Positions 1 through 9,790 of a DNA stretch of 64,000 nucleotides are shown in pieces (the stretch's first letter is position 1; every line of letters starts with the position of its first letter). This stretch comes from Gerris lacustris. Lineage: Eukaryota > Arthropoda > Insecta > Hemiptera > Gerridae. Where the stretch lies: contig OX578282.1 of the NCBI GenBank assembly GCA_951217055.1, positions 41,406,329-41,470,328 on the forward strand. Direction: 5' to 3'. The notes beneath the pieces are model-generated. The model did not search any database and was not told where the DNA came from. It worked only from the letters and a program-made list of their open reading frames with translations. The translations under genes and the position numbers were made by a program.

Positions 1-455
1 TGCTCTGATTATTTCCCTGTTTCCTCTCCCTACCCTCTTCAACCTCAATCTATCTTTATCAAGTTTATTTACATCTGCTAACAACAATTAACAATATGGT
101 ATTTATTTATATTTCCTTTCTTTATTTATAAGGATAATTCAAATAGGCCACCAGGACCCCTCCCCATTTCAGTCCATAGCGGCCTTTACACATACGTTCT
201 TTCCTGCAGGCCTGAATCGTGAAGGATTGCGCGCAAGAAAAACCGTGTGAGTAATCGTGTGGGAAAGATTTTGTAGCTCTAAAAGTGATACTCGCTTTCC
301 CACAGGAAAGCGTGCCCCCGTGTTGGCGCGAAGGAAAGAACGCATGTGTAAAGAGGAATCCCGCACGCAATCCTTGGAGCGTGGAGTGCTCGTCAGACGA
401 ACAGTTTTAGAGGGCACAGTGGGGGTAAATTTAAAGAACACGGCAGGCTTGTGGG

Positions 456-1992
456 CAGTGGCGCACCCAGGATTTTTTTCTGGGAGGGGCTAACCCAGAC
501 TCAAAGATGTAAAAGTTGTGACCGGGGGGGGGGGGGGGGGGTAAAAGTAGTAGTAGGAATCTAGTACTTTTTACTCGAACGGGTAGAGGTTGAACCACTT
601 GTTCGAACCTAGCAATAATATAAATTAAAAAGTCAAAAAAGTAGTAAAATTTAAATCGTAACTTTCTTAATATTTCTATGAGCCAGCCAGTTTTAAAAAA
701 ATCGGTCCGAGACAACTTACGAAATTTCTCTTATACGAATTTTTATAATATTACTTAGTTCAGTGTTTTCCATTTACTAGTGTTCGAGTTTTCGTTGGTA
801 CATAATTATTAAAATTTAATATTTTATCAAAATTTATAATAAAAATAACTTCTCCTCAAGAAAAAATCGGACCCGGCCGCGGCCTCTCTCCTCTCTCCGA
901 CCGGGTTTAATGCTATTTTCTCAGGAACTAGAATTTTCCGGGGTAAACGGCTTATTATCGTTATAGATTCGTATTTAAATGGACTACATTTTCAAAATTT
1001 TTAATCAAAATCGTCGAAATCGTTTACGAGAAATAATTTTTTTCAAGTTTTTTCAGAGTTTTTGGGGGTAGCAACCCTACATTTGGAGCAAAAATCATTT
1101 CTCTATTTTACCTTGGGGTGTGATATTATGTGTATATACTAAATTTCGTCAAAATCGGCCCCGTAGTTTAGGCTCCACGCGTCTGCACACAAAACAGACA
1201 TTTTTTAAAAAACACTTTTTTGAACTCAGGGGGACCTCAAAACGTGATGAAAATTCGATTTTGATGGATTTACAAAATCGGATTTTCGCGCCATCACAAT
1301 ACTTCTTCTTTATAATATGAGGAAGTAAAAAATCATAATTGGTTTTCTTCACGAGTAAATTTCGTAAATGTAAATAGTATTTTCTTAAGTATGTATATTT
1401 TCTTGTGGGTTCTGAGGGGGGGGGGGGGGGGGGGGGGCTTTTACCCCTTCAGCCCCCCCCCCCGTGTGTCCGCCACTGAAAAACCAAATAGTTATTATTT
1501 TAGTGACTAGAATTTAACACAAAAGAGAGAAAAAAATCCGAGGTACCTACTACATATCTGTTTTATATTTAAAATAAACTTTTTTGATAAAGGTTTTTTT
1601 CGAGGGATCTTTTTCTTATCTTTATATAGAAGGGGAGAAAAAACAATATCAAACCAAAATCTTAATAAGGTATCATAATGGTATCATAGATAAAGATAGG
1701 GTTGGGCCAGGGGGTGACCGTGTCACATGCTCTATTCTCCCTGGATAAGACAACAGGCATGACACCGCTCGCAATAATACTTTAATCTTATCTTATTTCT
1801 ATTCCTATGAAGGCAAAAAAAAAATTTTAACTCACACTTAAAATAATAAAAACTTCATTTAAATTGTTTTTATTGATTAATTGTCATTTTTTTTATTATC
1901 TTTCTTTTCTACCGCAGCCCTATATAAGTTGATCTAGGGTGCTCTGGGGGGGGGCTTCAGCCCCTTCAGCCCCCCCCGTGGGTGCGCCACTG
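456..1992. mobile_element. hAT-like non-autonomous transposon with 8-bp TSD
   Basis: The left end CAGTGGCGCACCCA and the right end (minus strand) CAGTGGCGCACCCA form a perfect 14-bp terminal inverted repeat. The 8 bp CTTGTGGG occur immediately outside both ends (448-455 and 1993-2000), which is the target duplication length of hAT transposases. There is no transposase frame, so it would need to be mobilised in trans. The interior holds G runs at 524-541 and 1416-1437 and a copy of a dispersed repeat (690-1330). A second internal end of the same type (CAGTGGCGGACACACGG read on the minus strand, ending near 1479) suggests an internal duplication or a nested relative. Confidence 0.8.
690..1330 (+). 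repeat. Dispersed repeat family A, copy 1
   Basis: From AATCGGTCCGAGACAACT to the terminal GAGGAAGTAAAAA, this stretch matches 9197-9790 nearly throughout. Shared landmarks in order are CAGTGTTTTCCATTTA, a GC-rich CCCGG segment, GGGGTAGCAACCC/GGGGTGGCGCCCC, the AAATTTCGTCAAAATCGGCC module, GGGACCTCAAAACGTG and TTTTCGCGCCATCACAATACTT. It is non-coding. It sits inside the hAT-like element. Confidence 0.7.
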
Positions 1993-2439
1993 CTTGTGGG
2001 AAAGCTCGCTGTCGCCTTTACACTAAGGAGATTACGCGCGGTAAAGCGTGCGTCTCTAAGGACGCGTAATCCCTCACTCCAGTGCAGCCTTTACACTGGC
2101 GCTCTTTCCCGTTTGTTGCTCTATCCTGCAGGAAAGCGCGCAATTGTAAAGGCCGCTCATTAGTTAGTCTATCAGTTTCTTTAGGCGTCACGTTTATCCT
2201 TCGCGTTAGGGAGATACACACAATTTAGCTGAACGTCGTTTCCATTCCCTTAAAACAACAACTTGAACGAGATCCAATCAAAAAACAATTATACCATGTT
2301 GTGTACAGAATTACTTGAATCAGCCACATTCTGTTTGTAATTCTATTGCTAGAGAAGGTTGATTTCTACCACATCAATGGATAATACCAGACAGGGCATC
2401 CTCGAAAGTGGTTTAGTTAGTGGTTCGTGTAGTTTACAA

Positions 2440-2640
2440 TGCAAGTGCTCCTATTTTATCATACATTTGTTTATCGGCCCCAAGCTTTACAAATCCTTAG
2501 TAGCAGTTTTATATCCATTTCGCCTTTTTAATGAAATTACAGTGGATATTCATCAAATGTACCACCAGATTTTATTTCAATGTGATTATAGAAATTTGTA
2601 ACGTATCTTATTGTGTTGCGCTGGTGGTTCAATAAAATTG
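2440..2640 (+). pseudogene. BEL/Pao retrotransposon pol (RT) fragment
   Basis: The plus-strand reading gives GPKLYKSLVAVLYPFRLF, then a TVDIHQMYHQI segment, and after a stop codon RILLCCAGGS. In BEL/Pao reverse transcriptases the corresponding stretch is a GPxLxxxLxxVLxxFR segment followed by the DIxxMYxQI core and a Q-R-I-L-W segment, so order and spacing fit. Only about 60 codons remain, with an in-frame TAA near 2599. No LTRs are visible. It is dead and truncated. Confidence 0.6.
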
Positions 2641-2699
2641 GAGTTAAATATGTTAACGTATGTTGTCAGACCAGCTTCCTATCTTTGATTGAAGCTTTT

Positions 2700-3330
2700 A
2701 CCTGTTGTTATTGTGTCCACGATTCTCTGAAATAATAATGCTGCCTTGTAAAGTCCCAATGGTCTCCAGGCATAGCAAACAATCTTTTGTGCGTTGCTAC
2801 AACCTGTAGATGTCTACTCCCCTCGTCCACTTCCACTTGTAAGTATACATCCTTCAAATCGATAACGCAAAAGAATTTCGCTCCCCTCAACTTAGTCACA
2901 ATATCATCGAATATATGTGAGGGGCGTTTCCCTAATTTTTCTTACTCGTTGAAGGTGACTTTAAAATCTGCACAAATGCGAATCTACTTTTATCGGTGAA
3001 GCCCAGGTATTGGTTCTCAAGTTACATCAACCTATGCCATGATTCCCTCTTGTACCAGCCTATTTAGTTTTTCCTACACTCTTCCTGCACAGTGTATGAT
3101 ACTGGTCTGACTTTACTCACTTTCTGAACTGCTTCTTCCTTAAGAAATGTCTTTGCCCTCAATTTTACCAATTCCTTCTGATATTAAACCGGGCATCCCT
3201 TTCAAACCCGCTTTCACTTTGTTCGGATATTCCGTTTGTACTGCTTCTTTCCCCTTTTCAGAGTTTTCTTCAGCCTGCTTCACAGAACACAACCTTGCTC
3301 CAGACAGGGCGATCGGATAGATATTCCATC
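2700..3330 (-). pseudogene. Gypsy-type retrotransposon pol fragment (decayed)
   Basis: Read on the minus strand from about 3330 downward, the pieces follow the order of a Metaviridae (Ty3/Gypsy) pol: a YPNKVKAGLKGMPGLISEG segment preceding the RT, then VRPVSYTVQE, a VQEGIMA piece, IRICADFKVTFNE, and the RT core FCVIDLKDVYLQVEVDE with HLQVVATHKRLFAMPG. Several frameshifts and stop codons separate the pieces (for example stops between the VQEGIMA and IRICADF blocks), and the YxDD catalytic box is not recovered. It lies tail-to-tail with the BEL/Pao scrap. Gypsy assignment is well supported; subfamily is not. Confidence 0.8.
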
Positions 3331-3923
3331 CGATGTAGGGCAGAAAAGTGGGGGAACTATAGGCCCCCCACTACTTTACCCTGCGAACTGACAGTTACTT
3401 CCCTATCTCCTTAGAAAAAGTGGCTAGATGGAACTGGGTCGGGCCGTGTAAATGCAACGCTCTGTCAAGTGGTGGGGAGACCAGAGATAGGGAAACTCAG
3501 AACGGGTTTAGGACCAGGCGGCAGAGAACGGCTCGTCTAATCGGCCCTTAAAACTCCACCTCGCCCTCCTGATCGTGATCGACCATCATGTTCTGAATCA
3601 GGTACTTTTTGACTTTGTTACCCACCCTGGTCCTACGTCATGACCCTTGTGACATCTTCGTTCGTTATAACAAGAGACGCTGTTGATGACGTGTCACCCA
3701 ATGCCCATATTTATTGTTAACGTCACAAGATATTGCAGAAAGAAAGACCTATTCCTTCCTTTTACTAGGTCAGCCATTACGAGTTCAAACTGAGATTCTA
3801 ACAATCTAACCGGTACTTTTTTACTTTAAATTAGGTCGAACGAGGCAAGATATTACTTGGTTACCCACCGTTTGTTTACATTATTTATTGTTTTTGACAT
3901 TTTTTTTTTCAAATTAATTGATA
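3331..3923. other. Unassigned, moderately GC-rich interval
   Basis: The first 350 bases are richer in G+C than the surroundings and contain a short inverted pair, GTGGGGGAAC...GCCCCCCAC, near 3349-3370, but no frame over 60 codons and no recognised family. It could be part of the upstream Gypsy element (protease/gag or leader) decayed past recognition. Confidence 0.3.
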
Positions 3924-5300
3924 ATTAGTCCAGTCAAATGGTAGTTTGAAGTGGAAAGTTCTGGTGTAATTGTTGTTAGTGACTTACTTTATGTTTTTTG
4001 GGGTGCTGAACACGAATCTGAAGTTGTCCAACAAAATTTCCCTCGGCAAATATGAGAAATCATCGAAAAACTACAAAAAAAAAGAAGTTTTTTATTGGTT
4101 TTCAGCTTATAACTTGCAAAGTAATCTACTCACGCAAAAAGTGGTCTAGTAGTAAAATAAAAAGGAGAAAATAATCTACAATTTATGTCCATAACATTTA
4201 TTTGTACGTCGTATGGTTTTCACGCAAATGGGAGTTGAAATATTGGGAAAAGGTGGCGGGAGGAGGGTACAGGCTGAAGGGTAAACGGTTGGTGGCCAGA
4301 CTGCGCTAGCAGTTAATTTTATGTTTTTGGGTGTGCTGAACACGAATCTAAAGTTGTCCAACAAAAATTTTACACGCAAATATGAGAAATCATCATAAAA
4401 CCACTTTTTACTTTTTTTTTTTTTTTGTGGATTTCGCCTTATAACTTACAAAGCAAGCTATTTACGCAAAAAGTGGAAGAGTAGTAAAATAAAGAGGAGA
4501 AAATAACCTACAAATTATTTCTTTATTTTTTTTTTGTAAGTCGAATAGCTTCTATGCAAAAGAGGGGTTTAAATCGCCGGGAAATCAGTAATTTTTGAAA
4601 AACAACAAGTAACACCATTAATATTTATTCTTTATTTCATGTAGGTAAACATTGTTATACCATAGAAACCACTCGACTTACAAAAAAATGGTAAAGAAAT
4701 AATTTGTAGGTTATTTTCTTCTCTTTATTTTACTACTCTTCCACTTTTTGCGTAAATATCTTGCTTTGTAAGTTATAAGGCGAAATCCACTAAAAAAATA
4801 AAAGTAAAAAGTGGTTTTATGATGATTTCTCATATTTGCGTGTAAAATTTTTGTTGGACAACTTTAGATTCGTGTTCAGCACACCCAAAAACATAAAATT
4901 ACCTGCCAGCGCAGTCTGGCTACCAACCGTTTAACCTTCAGCCTGTACCCTCCTCCCGCCACCTCTTCCCAATATTTCAACTCCCATTTGCGTGAAAACC
5001 ATACGACGTACAAATAAATGTTACAGACATAAATTGTAGATTATTTTCTCCTTACCACTTTTTTCCTAGACCACTTTTTGCGTGAGTAGATTGCTTTGCA
5101 AGTAATAAGCTGAAAACCAATAAAAAACATTTTTTTTTGTAGTTTTTCGATGATTTCTCATATTTGCCGAGAGAAATTTTGTTGGACAACTTCAGATTCG
5201 TGTTTAGCACCCCAAAAAACATAAAGTAAGCCACTAACAACAATTACACCAGAACTTTCCACTTGAGCTCTTTTCATGCACCATTTGACTGGACTAAATC
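3924..5300. repeat. 1.4-kb fold-back (long inverted repeat) element
   Basis: The left arm (about 3924-4562) and right arm (about 4652-5300) are inverted copies, from the outer ATTAGTCCAGTCAAATGG to the inner GTAAGTCGA...TTTCTATG region, separated by roughly 90 bp. Each arm itself carries two diverged tandem units that start near GTGCTGAACACGAATCT and run through AAATATGAGAAATCATC, CTTATAAC and ACGCAAAAAGTGG. Arms differ by scattered substitutions and small indels, so the structure is old enough to have drifted. There is no coding frame of note. Confidence 0.8.
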
Positions 5301-5480
5301 TTTATTGGGAATGTTTAAATACTCCTTTGGGACAAAGGAATATCACACTTCTGTGAATAAAAATGACAATATCCGTTAGTCTAACTATCTAGTAGGGTAA
5401 AGTAACCTTTAATCCAATACATTTTGAACAAAAGAATAGTTCACTTGGATTTAATTATAAATAAAAATAAATAAATAAAT
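5301..5480. repeat. Fragment of GACAAAGGAATATCACA repeat family
   Basis: GGACAAAGGAATATCACACTT near 5329 matches dispersed copies near 41050, 42960 and 54290. It abuts the fold-back end at TGGACTAAA, a string also present in the other copies (for example near 54310), so the two repeat types may be parts of one family. Non-coding. Confidence 0.45.
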
Positions 5481-5739
5481 TTGGGTGGGTATCAAAGTAA
5501 AAGAGTGCCCTGAATGGCTAGACTCCCTGTCACTATTCTCTAAATTAACCCTTCTAGCCCTTACTATCCCGCCCAGAAATCTTAGCTCTACCTTTAATCA
5601 AACAGACTTTTGCAAAATGATTTTTCTGCCCGCACTAACTCTAGACACTTCTTCCGCCTTTGCGTAGCACCCTTACCTGCCTTACGCAAATAATCCCCTC
5701 AGCTACAATAATCTCTACCTTTAACTAATAAAAAAATAT

Positions 5740-5930
5740 TTTGGAACAAAGTTCCTTATAGCACGTTCTGGAGCCCGGGAGTGAATCCGAAAAAACGACC
5801 AAAATCACCGTCATAAAATAACCGTTACGCAAAATCACCGTAAGCTTCAAAAAGACGGGGAAACATTTTATTAAGGAAGCCTGTTCCTTGTAGTCAGGGT
5901 GCCGCATAGGTAAAAAAGTCAATTATACAT
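5740..5930. repeat. Terminal fragment of dispersed repeat family C
   Basis: TTGGAACAAAGTTCCTTAT followed by CTGGAGCCCGGGAGTGAATC is the same terminus seen at 23838 and, inverted, at 44185-44255. Only the terminal part is retained here. Non-coding. Confidence 0.5.
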
Positions 5931-6159
5931 ACTCTCTCCAAACGAAAAAAGAAGCGGCGCCGCGGTCACTTCTCGACTTCAAACATCACCCGCTCCACGA
6001 AGGAACACCGACAAAGGCGACACCTGCCCGATTGCGTCATCCCGACAAAGGATAAACCGGACTCAAAGAACCCCCGGGGATAATCTACGTTCCAGAAAGC
6101 AACTATAAATACGCCGTCCTTTACTCCAGTCCACACCCCTGAAGATGCTTCCAGTAGTG

Positions 6160-6240
6160 GAAGTGAATCGTCGGACTTCTTCCCCTTCGTGACGCGGATT
6201 TCACCGGAAAACCAAGCTGTTTATTACTCCTTAGTTCTTT
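6160..6240. repeat. Short dispersed repeat (CTTCGTGACGCGGATTTCA)
   Basis: CCCTTCGTGACGCGGATTTC followed by GGAAAACCAAGCT recurs at 41838-41880 and in part at 42600. It marks a dispersed family of unknown class. Confidence 0.4.
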
Positions 6241-6739
6241 TACTCATTAGGTAGAGGTCGAATTCGGTCCCTTATTGAGAAATGTAATCTTTATTCCATA
6301 AATAAACCAACTCCAATATAAAAAATTCCGCTTAAAGGAGACTTACCACCGGCTATGGTTAACCAGTGCCAGTCATTTTTACTCTGGGGTGGATTATGCC
6401 GGTCCCTTTTATATTTTAATAATACTAAGTACATTAACTAGAAGAAGTGGCGTTAAAACATAGCTTATATTCCTATTTGTCTGCTTGACAACCAAAGCAC
6501 TCCACTTAGAGTTAGCTTCAGATAGTTCGAAAACTACATTTCGAAATTTTTTAATTCTTTTCTTTCTACAAATTTTACTTTATGGGTTACGATCTCTCGT
6601 CGTGAGATTTTACTAGTGTTCAATTCCAGTTAAAATAAAAAAAACATTCTTCAGAAAATGTGGGATGATTCCAAGTTAGATTCTATTATGCTCTATCGAC
6701 ATTGGTACTAAGATAGTAATTTCATGTTTTTTACTTTGT

Positions 6740-6804
6740 TTTGGATTTGGGCCCCCCTAGCACCGGAGGCCCGCCCGCAATGCGGGTCCATAGTTACGCC
6801 ACTG
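6740..6804 (-). repeat. Isolated hAT-like terminus
   Basis: Read on the minus strand from 6804 the sequence starts CAGTGGCGTAACTATGG and continues into a C/G-rich stretch. This resembles the CAGTGGCG termini of the hAT-like element at 456-1992. No partner terminus was found nearby, so it is probably a truncated relic. Confidence 0.4.
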
Positions 6805-9190
6805 CTGTAAAGATTTACTTGTCAGGTATACCGTAACGAGTATGGCCGGCTTAAGGATTTTTGACTGTAAGATTTGGAGACAACGGGAAGGCTTGGAGCT
6901 GCCCCTTACTTTCAGACCTTAGCTGGCGTTAAAACTGCATTATAGACGCGAAGCTTGTTCTTTAGAGAAATCTTACACCTGCGCACCAGAAGACAGAGTA
7001 GTAACTTCAATCGTCTTATAATGTCAGTTTAGTTACCATATTAATTGTCGGTTGAAGGTAAAGCCAAGGTATCGGTTGGAGTTAGACTGAGGGATGGGAA
7101 TTTGGAAAATATGCTTGGATCTAAAAAAGATGCCCTTTCCCAAGAATTAACTTCCTAATATCAGTCTGGACTTCCCTATTTTCCCCCTGCTGATCAAGTT
7201 TAAGAAAATCCTTTTTTGGCAGACATCAAATTATTTTACTAGTTATCATACCAAAATTAAATCTTTTTATTTTAGCGTTGATAATTATGTCTGCGGGTCT
7301 TGTCTACAAATACGTGTATAAATGGCCGCCATCTTGAATCGAAATGGCGCCGATTAGTTATAACCTTTTCATAACAACCTTTTTACAAAAAATGAAGCTA
7401 AATTTAAAATTTCAAGGTTCATATCGCAATCTAGATTTTTGCTTATTAAGGCTGCACGGGAACGGGGGTCGGCACACGCGCCATAAAATCACGCCTCTAA
7501 TATTGAACCTAGAGACTTGAAAATTTTTATACATATAGCTTAAGAAAAGCCAGAGGGTTGTTAGTTTTTGTTTTTTTCTTATCGCCTTTAGCTGTTTTGA
7601 TAAAAAATAAAATGTGAGAGAAAAAAAAATTAAAATATAAATTTCAAAATTTTAAAAACAGGCGGAAATTTATATTTTTACAAAGAGAAATTGTGTGAAT
7701 TTTGGTCAAAAAATATTAAGCTGGTGAGGCGTAATCTTATGGGAACTTTTTTTTTATTTATTAGCTGGAAAGTGCTGACCCTAGCGGATTTTTTAAAAAA
7801 TACAATTTATTAAATTCTGATTTGTTGATTTTCCAATTTAAGCCACACCCACCGATGTTTTTCACCCTTCTTTTCTGACAAATGAAATAAAAACAATTTC
7901 AATTTTTTTTTTTTTTTTTTTTTTTTTAAATGAAAACAATTCATAATAAAAAGAATTGTTATTTAAATATACATACATTGAAAAAGATTAAATAATACAA
8001 AAAAAAAAACAAGTTGAGAGGAAGGATTGAATGCTAGTTGATAAAAACAAGTTTGAGAAGAAAATGTTAAATTTTTTTGGGTTAATTTTTGGTCAGAGCA
8101 CAGTCCCAAAAATTAAGCTACCTTTTTTTCTCTAACACAGCTTGAAAATGATCCAAGGAAAGGAATGTCGCAATAGTAAGGCGATTAATTCCTTTAAGAC
8201 CCCACTACTCAAGGATTGAAAACTAAAACTTAAGAATTATTAATTTGATTTAAGTTATAGGTATTTATAATCACAGTATGTTTGCTTCCGAGTTTAACGA
8301 AGGTCACGAAACGAAAGCATTTTTATTATTTTGAAGAACGAATTTTTGTATGTCTCTGAATTAAAAAATTCCTGAACAGAAATTCGTTCCAGACAACACG
8401 GAACATTTTTTTTATATCGCAGTTTATCGTTAAACATTTTTTCGAACCATCATATCTTAAAAAACCAATGCAACCCACTGATGATTCCGTATTAAGTTAG
8501 CCATCTGCACTCATTTATGAGTGACATTTTAATATAAAAATGACAGGAACCTATTGGGAATTCATTATTTTATACTAGGTGACCATTCATACAATATAGG
8601 TCGCGAGTATTCTATGTGCCACACTAATTAGCAGACTGTTTTAACCTATTTGTGCGAAAGAAAAATTTGGGGAACTAAATCAGGAAGAGTTTATTTTTGG
8701 CATAATTGTTTATTGATGCTTATAAATAAAAATTTCAACAGACCGGAAAGTTCTTGTTCATGGCAAATAGGTCCGATATATCGGTTTTAAAATAATTAAG
8801 TTTACCAAAGAAGTTATTTTATATCAAATTAAAGCACATACGAGTATAATAATTGTCTACTATAAAAGGTTCTAATAATTTTTATTGATAACTCTAAAGG
8901 TATTAAAGGTATTTGCAGGTAAAATCGTGGTTTTACCATGGCCAGGTAGAGATACACTTTCCATGTATCACCTTCCTTAGTGGTTTAAAAAAATTAGTTT
9001 ATATTTAGTTTTTGCTATTTTAAAATGCAACTTATAAAAAAATGGTTTAAAATATAAATTAAAGCTGAGACAATATCCTATCAGATTGCAATGTCTGAAC
9101 AAGTTTGTACAAATTGTAAAATTATTTATCAATACTAAGTTAATTGAACGTATTTTTATATGAATTACAGTTGTTTCATTTCAATAGAAA
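6805..9190. other. AT-rich interval without recognisable genes
   Basis: No coding frame of note. It contains a long T run at about 7902-7927 and, near 8284, GCTTCCGAGTTTAACGAAGG. The latter is an imperfect inverted-repeat motif that recurs at 15427, 18482 and 57413 and looks like the terminus of a dispersed repeat. Confidence 0.4.
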
Positions 9191-9196
9191 CAGATA

Positions 9197-9790
9197 ATGA
9201 GAAAATCGGTCCGAGACAACTCAGACAAACTTTCTCATATACTTGAGTTCGTAATTATTAAGCCCAGTGTTTTCCATTTATTAGTTTTCGTATGTACATT
9301 TAATTATTATTGAACATTTCATCAAACTTTATCATAAAAATAACATCTCCTGGGCGGGGAATTGAACCCGGGCGCTCTCTGTCCGCGTTTTAAGCTTTTT
9401 TCTCAGGAACTAGATTTTTCCCGGGAAAACGGCTTATATGGTTAGATTGGTATTAAATGGGCTACATTTTAGAATTTTTTAATCAAAATCGTCGGAACCG
9501 TTTTCGAGAAATATTTTTTTCACGTTTTTTCAGTTTTAGGGGGGTGGCGCCCCCAAATTTGGAGCTAAAATTCGTTTCGCCTCGGGAATGATTTTCTGAA
9601 CATGTATGCCAAATTTCGTCAAAATCGGCCCAGTAGTTTAGGCTCCAGGCGTCTGCACAGACAGACGACAAACAGACATTTTTTAAAAACCACTATTTTG
9701 GACTCAGGGGACCTCAAAACGTGTAAATCCCTCAAAATCGAATTTTCGCGCCATCACAATACTTTCTCTTTATATGAGAAAGTAAAAATT
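9197..9790 (+). repeat. Dispersed repeat family A, copy 2 (best preserved)
   Basis: This copy runs from GAAAATCGGTCCGAGACAAC to a short terminal inverted pair, TACTTTCTC...GAGAAAGTA, about 600 bp. On the minus strand 9357-9373 reads CGGGTTCAATTCCCCGC, which looks like an RNA polymerase III B box; no convincing A box was found upstream, so SINE status is unproven. The central module AAATTTCGTCAAAATCGGCC followed by CTGCACAGACAGACGAC is shared with other families in the window. Non-coding. Confidence 0.75.

Larger units (their letters stand above)
178..2157. mobile_element. Inverted-repeat element, split by a hAT-like insertion
   Basis: The two ends are inverted copies of each other: 178-211 begins AGCGGCCTTTACACATACG and 2124-2157 read on the minus strand begins AGCGGCCTTTACAATTG, both running into TTTCCTGCAGG. 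The inner flanks contain several more diverged copies of the CCTTTACAC and CTTTCC...GGAAAG motifs (near 2013 and 2089), so the element is a fold-back made of short repeats. The trinucleotide CAT flanks both ends and could be a target duplication, though three bases prove little. No coding capacity is seen. Its middle is displaced by the element at 456-1992, so it is the older of the two. Confidence 0.6.

Noticed and set aside
169..493. Overlapping 78-90-codon frames on both strands
   Set aside because: They fall inside the inverted-repeat element and reflect its GC-rich subrepeats; no domain-like sequence.
9357..9373. Possible tRNA gene from the CGGGTTCAATTCCCCGC string
   Set aside because: No acceptor stem, D-arm or anticodon arm can be placed upstream; it is part of repeat family A.
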